Both the position numbers and the translations under genes were made by a program. From positions 1-6,772 of the forward strand of contig CAJORC010000166.1 of the NCBI GenBank assembly GCA_905236615.1: DNA of 6,772 nt, read 5' to 3'. Shown here in pieces: positions 1 through 6,348 of the stretch. Below the pieces are notes generated by a model. It saw nothing but the letters and a program-made list of their open reading frames with translations, searched no databases and was not told the origin of the DNA. How positions within the stretch are numbered: the stretch's first letter is position 1; each line of letters opens with the position of its first letter. This stretch comes from an uncultured Lachnospiraceae bacterium (lineage in GTDB: Bacteria; Bacillota; Clostridia; Lachnospirales; Lachnospiraceae).

Positions 1-1
1 C

Positions 2-409
2 GCATACTTCAAAGATTATAGGGATTTTCTTTTATTAAATGTCGTAATGAATATAAGCTACATCATCTACACAAATGCCAACAAAGGCTTTGCTATGGAT
101 CTGAACTTGGTAAAGAACAGCCTGTTTGCATATCTGATTCCCAGCACCAATTCGGACATACATCATTATATCGAAAAATATATCAGCCTTTCCAAATTAC
201 AGGTATTCGACAGTGTTTTTACAGCAATACTCTTTTTTATTGTAATTATTTCTATATTCGAACTCCACAGGGGAAATCGTGAACTTAAATCAATTAAACA
301 TTCTACAGATATCTTTTCATTAAAAACAAAGTGCCTTGTACTTTTACAATTTATACCAATGATTCTGTTCGTTATAGACCTTTGTTTTGTATATATAAGT
401 TCAAGATAA
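2..409 (+). CDS. C-terminal part of an unidentified membrane protein (5' end outside window)
   Basis: I do not recognise the family. The frame is open from base 2 to the TAA at 407-409, giving 135 residues. The first ATG (base 47) has no Shine-Dalgarno at proper distance; the nearest purine-rich stretch, AGGGA, is about 24 bases upstream. The gene therefore most likely starts before the window. Visible features are a weakly hydrophobic stretch near residues 9-24, a polar loop with two adjacent His residues and several charged residues, a clear membrane segment at about 70-87 (FTAILFFIVIISIF), a basic loop (HRGNRELKSIKH), and a last membrane segment at about 110-133 ending in SSR. This fits the tail of a multi-spanning inner-membrane protein. 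It is AT-rich and converges on the minus-strand operon. A surface-polysaccharide membrane protein is possible given the flippase at the other end of the window, but nothing in the sequence proves it. Confidence 0.6.
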   Translation, partial: AYFKDYRDFLLLNVVMNISYIIYTNANKGFAMDLNLVKNSLFAYLIPSTNSDIHHYIEKYISLSKLQVFDSVFTAILFFIVIISIFELHRGNRELKSIKHSTDIFSLKTKCLVLLQFIPMILFVIDLCFVYISSR

Positions 410-449
410 TTAATGACAAATCTTTTTTCGATATCATCCTTTCCATTAT
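410..449. other. Short convergent intergenic gap without an obvious terminator
   Basis: These 40 bases separate the 3' ends of the membrane-protein gene (+) and the ATPase/nuclease gene (-). They contain one T-run (TTTTTT) and a GATATC palindrome. I find no GC-rich stem followed by a U-tract on either strand, so no intrinsic terminator can be supported here. Confidence 0.5.
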
Positions 450-2033
450 TTACAACACCCTCTCAATCCTGCAGCTATGTTTCTTCGTCTTTTCATCATA
501 ATTGATACCAACAAGTATTATCTCTCCAGAATAATCTTTCAAGACTGCGGGGTATTCCCTGTTTTTTATCTGCTCCAATGCAGCCTCTTCATTTTTGTTC
601 CATTTTAGCTCTACGATCATTGCAGGGTAAGCAGTTGTTTTTTTCGGAAGAAACACTACATCCGCTATTCCTTTGCCGGTTGGAAGTTCTTCAATTTTCA
701 TATATTTATCAACACAGATAATATAAGCAAATTTTATTACATATCTTAATGCCTGCTCATTATTATAAAAAGTCGGGGCATATTCCGACATCCGCACCTT
801 TTCTATACATTCAGCCACCCGATCTGCTTCTCCACTTAAACTGGCCTTTAGCAGTTTCTCTGACTCTTTGACAAGACTTGCCAGACGATTTTTTCCTGTA
901 TTCTTCAACAAAGAAATAAATTCATTTTTTATTTCTTCGTTAGGTATTTTGGCAGATTTATCACTACTATCATATGTGAGGTAGCCCAGATGAACAAGTA
1001 ATGTCAAAACATCATCCTTTGATGAAAAATTCTCAACATCATTCTTAAAAGTCGAAATATCAACTTCAATTCTTTCCCCTGTTATCAATCTTGCAATATC
1101 ATCCTGAAGTCCTGCATAATCCATATTCACGTAAGTAAAGAGAGATTCAGCAGCCGTAGTTTTCTGCCAATATGATTCGAATCTTCCGGAACGCAGTGAC
1201 TGCATCACAGAATAAGGATTATATATCGACTCATCATCACCTAAAAAATAACCATCATACCAGTGCTTTAATTTATGATAGTCAATTCCCCTCTTTTCAC
1301 AAAGACCTGCAACTTCATTGTCTGTAAATCCTGTAAACCTTGTGAATTCCCCGGGATTAACTATTGTATATTCATCAAAATCAGATATTGCAGATTCAGT
1401 TCCATCTTTTTTTATCGGCAAAATTCCAGTCATATATGCAGCTGCAACCACCTTTGGAGTAAGATTGCCATTCTTGAATATCCCACGAAGAAAATTCAGA
1501 TACGATTTCTGTATTAATTCATCATCCTTTTTCTCACGAATTATCGCATCCCACTCATCTATTATAAATACTATTTTTCTGCCGGTCTCATCGACAAGAT
1601 TTATCAGTGCTGATGAAATACTATCTGTTCTTTTTAACGATGGTAAAAGCTCATTTATTTCAGCTATGATTGAACCCTTTATAACTGCCGTGATATTTTC
1701 CAGTGCTTCTCCATTCCCAATCATCTCAGAAATAAAACCTGTAATGTCCAAATATATGACATTATATTTATTCAAATGAAGTTCATAGCTTTTTGATTTA
1801 GATATTTCCAGATTCTTAAATAACCCATCAGAATCACATTTATAATCATAATAAGCCGCCAGCATCTGTGCAGCATAAGACTTTCCAAACCTTCGCGGTC
1901 TGCTGATACAGAGAAGATTCTCCTTTGTATCCATGCGCGTATTTATTAGTTCTATCATTCCGGATTTATCGACAAATTCTGTTTTGATAATCCTTCTGAA
2001 TTCTTCATTTCCGGGATTTAAATATATACCCAT
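450..2033 (-). CDS. AAA-ATPase (PF09820-type) fused to a C-terminal PD-(D/E)XK nuclease-like domain (PF08011-type)
   Basis: Predicted cytosolic protein of 527 residues with an N-terminal P-loop ATPase and a C-terminal restriction-nuclease-like fold; no cellular role is established for the family. The N-terminus begins with the family hallmark GIYLNPGNEEFRR, followed by a Walker A-like RPRRFGKS (45-52) and Walker B IIDEWD (157-162, acidic pair D159/E160). The C-terminal domain keeps the expected catalytic pattern: D458 in GIADVVF, E475-L-K477 in IVELKW, and Q488 in ALEQIKNREY, then the conserved strand ILVGINYDEKTKKH. All key residues look intact and the length is normal for the family. I chose ATG 2031-2033 over the longer frame starting at 2072, because AAAGGAG lies 6 bases upstream and the family consensus begins there; the extra 13 residues would overlap ybaK. 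The gene follows ybaK by 11 bases, so it is probably co-transcribed. It is visibly AT-richer than ybaK. A nuclease or defence-related role is inference only. Confidence 0.93.
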   Translation of the reverse strand: MGIYLNPGNEEFRRIIKTEFVDKSGMIELINTRMDTKENLLCISRPRRFGKSYAAQMLAAYYDYKCDSDGLFKNLEISKSKSYELHLNKYNVIYLDITGFISEMIGNGEALENITAVIKGSIIAEINELLPSLKRTDSISSALINLVDETGRKIVFIIDEWDAIIREKKDDELIQKSYLNFLRGIFKNGNLTPKVVAAAYMTGILPIKKDGTESAISDFDEYTIVNPGEFTRFTGFTDNEVAGLCEKRGIDYHKLKHWYDGYFLGDDESIYNPYSVMQSLRSGRFESYWQKTTAAESLFTYVNMDYAGLQDDIARLITGERIEVDISTFKNDVENFSSKDDVLTLLVHLGYLTYDSSDKSAKIPNEEIKNEFISLLKNTGKNRLASLVKESEKLLKASLSGEADRVAECIEKVRMSEYAPTFYNNEQALRYVIKFAYIICVDKYMKIEELPTGKGIADVVFLPKKTTAYPAMIVELKWNKNEEAALEQIKNREYPAVLKDYSGEIILVGINYDEKTKKHSCRIERVL

Positions 2034-2046
2034 TTTCCACTCCTTT
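2034..2046 (-). promoter_or_regulatory. Ribosome binding site that fixes the start of the ATPase/nuclease gene
   Basis: On the minus strand the sequence reads TAAAGGAGTGGAAA then ATG. The AAAGGAG core (2046-2040) is spaced 6 bases from the ATG at 2033 and shares bases with the TAA stop of ybaK (2047-2045). Ribosomes finishing ybaK would sit on this site, which suggests reinitiation, and it argues against the upstream in-frame start at 2072. Confidence 0.8.
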
Positions 2047-2518
2047 AACAGCAAACATCCCCAGTCTTGCATCTCACCGCCTGAATAAGATCAGCCGGTG
2101 CAAGTTCTATCTGGTATCCCACCTTACCTGCGCTCACGCATATCGTATCATAATTCTCTGCCGTTTCATGGATGAAAGTTGGGAACTGCTTCTTCATGCC
2201 AATGGGTGAGCAGCCACCGTGAACATAGCCTGTCAGCGGCAGAAGTTCTTTCTGCTTTATCATGCTTACGGCTTTTTCACCGCATGCCTTTGCTGCCTTC
2301 TTTAAGTCCAGTTCTTCCTTTACCGGTATTACAAATACATAATATGCTCCGGATTTCCCCTGAGTTACAAGAGTTTTGAATACTTTTTCCGCATCTTCGC
2401 CTAAAATCCCGGCAATCTCTTCGCCCGACATCGTTGCATCAGGCTCATAGGAATGGCTCTCATACGAAATCTTTTTCTTATCAAGCACTCTCATTACATT
2501 TGTTTTTTCTTCTTTCAT
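2045..2518 (-). CDS. ybaK: Cys-tRNA(Pro)/Cys-tRNA(Cys) deacylase, YbaK/EbsC family
   Basis: Cytosolic trans-editing enzyme that hydrolyses Cys mischarged onto tRNA(Pro) by prolyl-tRNA synthetase (known for the family). The 157 residues match the usual YbaK length and cover the whole fold. Landmarks are NVMRVLDKKKISYESHSYE at the N-terminus, VFKTLV with the conserved lysine (K48, equivalent to E. coli K46 in VYKTL), PVKEELDLKKAAKACG (about 65-80), and GYVHGGCSPIGMKK (97-110), which matches the GGxSPxGxKK signature; the end has GKVGYQIELAPADL. The protein finishes in a Cys-Cys pair. I prefer ATG at 2516-2518, with CGAGG 7 bases upstream; a GTG directly before it (2519-2521) would add one residue. 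The gene lies 21 bases after the SNF2 stop and 11 bases before the ATPase gene, so it sits inside the operon. Family assignment is firm; the exact substrate is by homology. Confidence 0.95.
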   Translation of the reverse strand: MKEEKTNVMRVLDKKKISYESHSYEPDATMSGEEIAGILGEDAEKVFKTLVTQGKSGAYYVFVIPVKEELDLKKAAKACGEKAVSMIKQKELLPLTGYVHGGCSPIGMKKQFPTFIHETAENYDTICVSAGKVGYQIELAPADLIQAVRCKTGDVCC

Positions 2519-2530
2519 CACAAAACCTCG
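2519..2530 (-). promoter_or_regulatory. Ribosome binding site of ybaK
   Basis: The minus strand reads CGAGG, TTTTGTG, ATG. The core at 2530-2526 is 7 bases from the ATG (2518) but only 4 from the in-frame GTG (2521), which favours the ATG as start. The site lies inside the 21-base gap after the SNF2 stop codon (TGA, 2542-2540), with no room for a separate promoter unless it is inside the SNF2 gene. Confidence 0.65.
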
Positions 2531-2539
2531 AAAACTTTT

Positions 2540-5500
2540 TCATCCCAGTAATTCCATAAGTTCATCATTTGAAAGCGACATAAGTGACTTCTGCTCTCCT
2601 GAAAGAATCGCATCAGCAAGATCCTTTTTTGCCTCCTGCATTTCAAGAATCTTTTCCTCGATCGTCCCTTTGGCTATAAGTTTATATACCGTAACTGTCC
2701 TTGTCTGTCCTATTCTGTGTGCTCTGTCTGTTGCCTGATTCTGCGCAGCAACATTCCACCAGGGATCATAGTGAATGACCATGTCGGCACCTGTAAGGTT
2801 CAGTCCCGTTCCTCCGGCCTTTAAGGATATCAGGAATACCGGCACCTCTCCTTCGTTAAAATCATGGACATACTTAAGTCTTTTCTCCTTACCAGTGGCT
2901 CCTGTGATCTTGAAATACGGTATTTTCTCCGCCTTCAGATCTTCCTCCAGAAGTTCAAGCATGGACGTAAACTGCGAAAATACAAGCATTCTGTGGTTTC
3001 CGCCTATCGCATTCTTTATAAGTTCCACACAAGCCTCTCTCTTGGCACTCTCTCCCTTATAATTTTCAAACATGAGTGAAGGATCACAGCATATCTGCCT
3101 GATGTGCATAAGCTCCGCAAGTATTTTGATCTTAGCATCACCACTATCTGAGCTGTCCTTAAGAAGTCCCTTCATTTTCAGAACCTGGGCATCATAAACC
3201 TCTCGCTGCTTTTTATCAAACTTGGCATAACGAACTTCTTCAAGCTTAGGTGGAAGATCCTTTAATACGTCCTCTTTCCGTCTTCTTAAGATAAAAGGAG
3301 AAACCATTTTCTTCAGACGCTCGGTTGCCTCAGTGTCTTTTCTCTTGGTTATAGGCGTTTCATAGTCTTCCGAGAATGTCTTGTAATCATAAAGAAATCC
3401 CGGCATCAAGTAATCGAATATACTCCAAAGTTCTGCAAGGCGGTTTTCAATAGGTGTTCCTGTAAGTGCTATTCTCATATCTGCATGAACTACCTTTACC
3501 GCTTTTGTCATTGCCGCTTTTTGATTCTTTATATACTGTGCCTCATCTATTACCATGAAGGAAAATTTCTTGTCCTTATAAGCATCAATATCAGAACGAA
3601 GGAGATCATAACTCGTTACGTAGACATCCGCCTTTCTATCTGTAGCAAATCTTTTTAGGGCATCCTTTCTCGCTGCCGGTGTTCCGGCAACAGCTTCTAC
3701 CACTAGTTCCGGTGCAAACTTCTTTATTTCTTCTTCCCAGTTATAAACAAGAGATGCAGGGCATACCACAAGAGAAGAATTATAATCTTCTCTCTGCTTT
3801 AAGGCTGAAATAACACTTATCGTTTCAAGTGTTTTTCCAAGACCCATTTCATCGGCAAGTATTCCTCCAAAGTGGTTTTCAATAACGGTACGCATCCATT
3901 TATGACCATATACCTGATAGTTTCTTAAGACATCCTCCATTTTTTCCGGTACTTCATAATCAGCATCGCGGATCGTCCTGAAACCTTTTACCAGCCCCCT
4001 GAAGGTTTTATCTCTGTTGCTGACCAGTTCTTCATGTTCTTCAAGCAGTTTATCAAGATATAATGCCCTGAAGATCGGAAGCTGTGTTTTCTTTCCCAAA
4101 AGATCCTCAACCGGCATATTGATACCTGATGCTATATCTTCAATTGCCGCAAATGAAAGGCTGTCATCTATTTCCATAAAGCTACCGTCGTTAAGCTTAT
4201 AAAAGCGTTTTTTCAACTTATAGCTTTCATATACTTTTTGTAATTCTTCTTTCGATATATCCTTGGACAGAACTTCAATATCCATAATACCACTGTCAAC
4301 AGATATATTAAAATTAACCTGAGGGCTTCTTTTTACCTTATGCCTGTAAAATTCACTACTTCCGGTCACTTCACCATATTTATTGAGTTCATGTATTCCC
4401 TCAGTCATGATTATGAATAAAATATCATCATCAGCCTTACTTATCCATCTGCTTTCAGGATACTCATGCAGGGGAAAATACTTCTCAAGGCATGAAATGA
4501 CTCTTTTTTCCTGACTTATATCATGATAGTCATTCTCGTCATGTTCAGCGCCAAGTCCATAAGTCTGTTCGCCATATTTCACTTCGCATTCAGCAATGCA
4601 ACGGTTCTTATCCATATCAAGACGAAAACTAAACTCAGGTTCAGGAGGAAGCATATTTTCAACCGCTGCCCCAGATTCATCCTCAAAATCAATATACGGA
4701 TTATCCATAAGATTCGGAACAACCCTGTAATAGAACTCAGCAAGCCTGTTTTTACCGACATTAAATTTTATATTTCCATAACTATCTGCCGCTGTCCTGA
4801 ATGGGCTCAGCGCTGTCCATTCAGCATCCGATATTTCTCCCAATGCTTTTTCTGTAAGGACGTATCTTCCTGTCTGCCCCTGTATCACTGCAGGCATGTT
4901 TCCTCTTATTTTTACTCCGTCAATCTTATTTCCATTTTTGAGCGCCTGGCAAAGAAGCTTTATCTTGGTTTTTGCCTCTCCTATATGTATTCTTCCCTTC
5001 AGGCAAAGGGGTTTATCTTCATAATCAATATCCATTCCCTCTGAAACGGCATAAAAGCGGTCAAGTGCAGCGCCCTTCAGGTTTTCATTATTCTGCACAG
5101 AAACACCCCTGCCGTAATATCCGAAATTACCTGCAGCAATTCTGTCATTCATCATGTCGGCATCACTGATCTTCGATAATATATATTCCATCCAAGGTTC
5201 ACTCTCTTCATCTATCGTCTCCTTCGAAAAATCGATGGACAGATTTTTTCCAAGAGAAAATGTGTCCTCATTATCCATTGCATCCCAAAAATGGCGATAG
5301 CTTTTCAATACGAACATTTTTCCGTTCTTCCCAACCTTAAAGTTCAGGAATAAACCATTTGCTTCATGTACAAGTCTGGGTTTTATGGATACATTCTTTA
5401 ATTTTGTGGTTTTGATTTCTTCCTCATCCGGCAGCTCAAAGAGATTTCCTCCGTCAATTATACTGAAAATACTCTCTGCCGCCTTGTCCGTTTCATCCCC

Positions 5501-6334
5501 CGGATTTTTTTCGTTAACATATTCCCAAAGATAATCAAGCGCAGCAATTTCATGTCCGCAAAGACCATTGTCAGAAAAGCCATAATAGTAATAGCCGTGC
5601 GTCCTGTTGCCGCATGAGCACTTTCTGCCTTTCACGCTAATCCGCCCAACCGTCAGCTCGGTTTCTGCCGGTTCAAAAGCATCCGCTATTGCAGTTTTAA
5701 CAGTAATCTGCTGTCTTCCATCCATGTCAAATGAAATGACCGGATCCGCTGCAAATCTTATCTCTTTCTTAAAATTTTCTGCCCGGTGAATTGCGTATAA
5801 ATTCGTCCGTTCTTTTGCTGCAATTTTCGGAATGTCAAAATAGACGCTGTCTTCTGTCTTCTTTTCTGAAAACTTCCAGTCTTTTAACGACTTTTCAATA
5901 TCCTCTTCTTTATCTTTCTGTTTTAAGAGCGCCTCCGCCTTTCTTTCTCTCTCCTCCTTCTCCTCGCGCTCTTTTCTCTCTTCTTCCGTCTCGGTAAAGA
6001 TCCATTCGCCATGAACCATTTCCCATAAATAAAGTACTGCCGCTTCATGCTGACAGGGCTTTTTTAAGCTCTCTCCCCACCAACTCACTCTACCGCCATT
6101 TGATTGTGAACAAGTGCAGCTAAAATATTGTTCATCCCAGTCTTCCGAATATTTCTGCGGAGCTCTCTCTATAGCAACATTAAAACCGCCAACTACAGCT
6201 CGGGCGTAGGAATCATTCCATGCAAAATGTCTGTAATTTTGCTTATTTATAAAATTCATCGCAGTTTGCAGCTGTCTGTCTGTAAAAATCCATTTCCAGT
6301 CTCTAAGCGCCTTAATCATTTTCTTCTCGCTCAT
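2540..6334 (-). CDS. SNF2/Rad54-family DNA translocase ATPase with two SWIM-type zinc fingers and a SNF2_assoc region
   Basis: Large SF2 ATPase (1264 residues) of the bacterial SWIM-SNF2 group, expected to use ATP to move along double-stranded DNA and displace proteins rather than unwind it; its cellular role in bacteria is poorly known. Order of parts: first SWIM motif C73-x-C75...C94-x-H96; a Glu/Lys/Arg-rich, probably helical linker (about 113-148); second SWIM motif C239-x-C241...C259-x-H261; a long region from about residue 325 resembling the bacterial SNF2_assoc domain; then the ATPase core. Core motifs are intact: I [9 protein letters not shown] (827-835, K834), Ia [13 protein letters not shown] DEAQ (930-933), III [14 protein letters not shown], IV-like [16 protein letters not shown], a C-terminal lobe with [13 protein letters not shown] and [26 protein letters not shown]-like residues (WWNVAAQNQ here), and VI [11 protein letters not shown] (1200-1210). 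The start has a strong ribosome binding site and overlaps the flippase stop. ybaK follows after 21 bases. No frameshift is seen. No DISARM or other defence partners are adjacent, so a housekeeping role seems likelier. Confidence 0.96.
   Translation of the reverse strand: [1264 protein letters not shown]
5522..6310 (-). other. Internal duplication: two SWIM modules in the SNF2 N-terminus
   Basis: Residues 9-105 and 150-271 share the same layout. Each opens with a similar phrase (ALRDWKW and SLKDWKF), carries a CxC pair, and closes with CxHE followed by a matching helix ([12 protein letters not shown] and [13 protein letters not shown]). The similarity is strongest at the ends and weak in the middle, so this would be an old duplication. 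Both copies retain the four Zn-binding positions. Confidence 0.65.
5891..5998 (-). repeat. Low-complexity purine-rich tract encoding the charged linker of the SNF2 protein
   Basis: The plus strand is almost all pyrimidine around 5935-5995 (runs such as CTTTCTCTCTCCTCC), so the coding strand is GA-rich. It encodes residues 113-148, dominated by Glu, Lys and Arg (for example [16 protein letters not shown]), which predicts a single long charged helix or coiled coil between the two SWIM motifs. The frame is preserved through the tract. Such tracts may vary in length between strains. Confidence 0.6.
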
Positions 6335-6348
6335 TTTACCCTCTTCCT
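6331..6348 (-). promoter_or_regulatory. ATGA stop/start overlap and ribosome binding site of the SNF2 gene
   Basis: The flippase TGA (6333-6331) and the SNF2 ATG (6334-6332) overlap as ATGA. Upstream the minus strand reads AGGAAGAGGGTAAA before the ATG: AGGAAG is 8 bases and GAGGG 4 bases from the start. This is the classical arrangement for translational coupling and supports the start chosen for the SNF2 protein. Confidence 0.8.

Noticed and set aside
421..445. Possible hairpin around GATATC between the convergent genes
   Set aside because: Only a 6-base AT-rich palindrome with no loop and no adjacent U-tract in the right place; too weak to call a terminator.
1318..1779. 153-residue plus-strand open frame inside the ATPase/nuclease gene
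   Set aside because: Antisense to conserved Walker B coding sequence, Ser/Ile-rich without a family pattern; a shadow of the real gene.
2034..2072. Upstream in-frame start for the ATPase/nuclease gene adding 13 residues
   Set aside because: It would overlap ybaK, lacks a good ribosome binding site, and the family consensus begins at GIYLNPGN, directly after the ATG at 2033.
4523..5044. 173-residue open frame on the plus strand inside the SNF2 gene
   Set aside because: It lies fully antisense to a well-supported gene, has biased Ile/Phe/Cys-rich content typical of an antisense shadow, and shows no recognisable domain.
2540..6334. SNF2 gene as part of a DISARM-like or other phage-defence operon
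   Set aside because: No methyltransferase, PLD nuclease, DUF1998 or other known partner is in the window. The SWIM plus SNF2_assoc architecture is the common clostridial form, and the neighbours are a flippase and ybaK.
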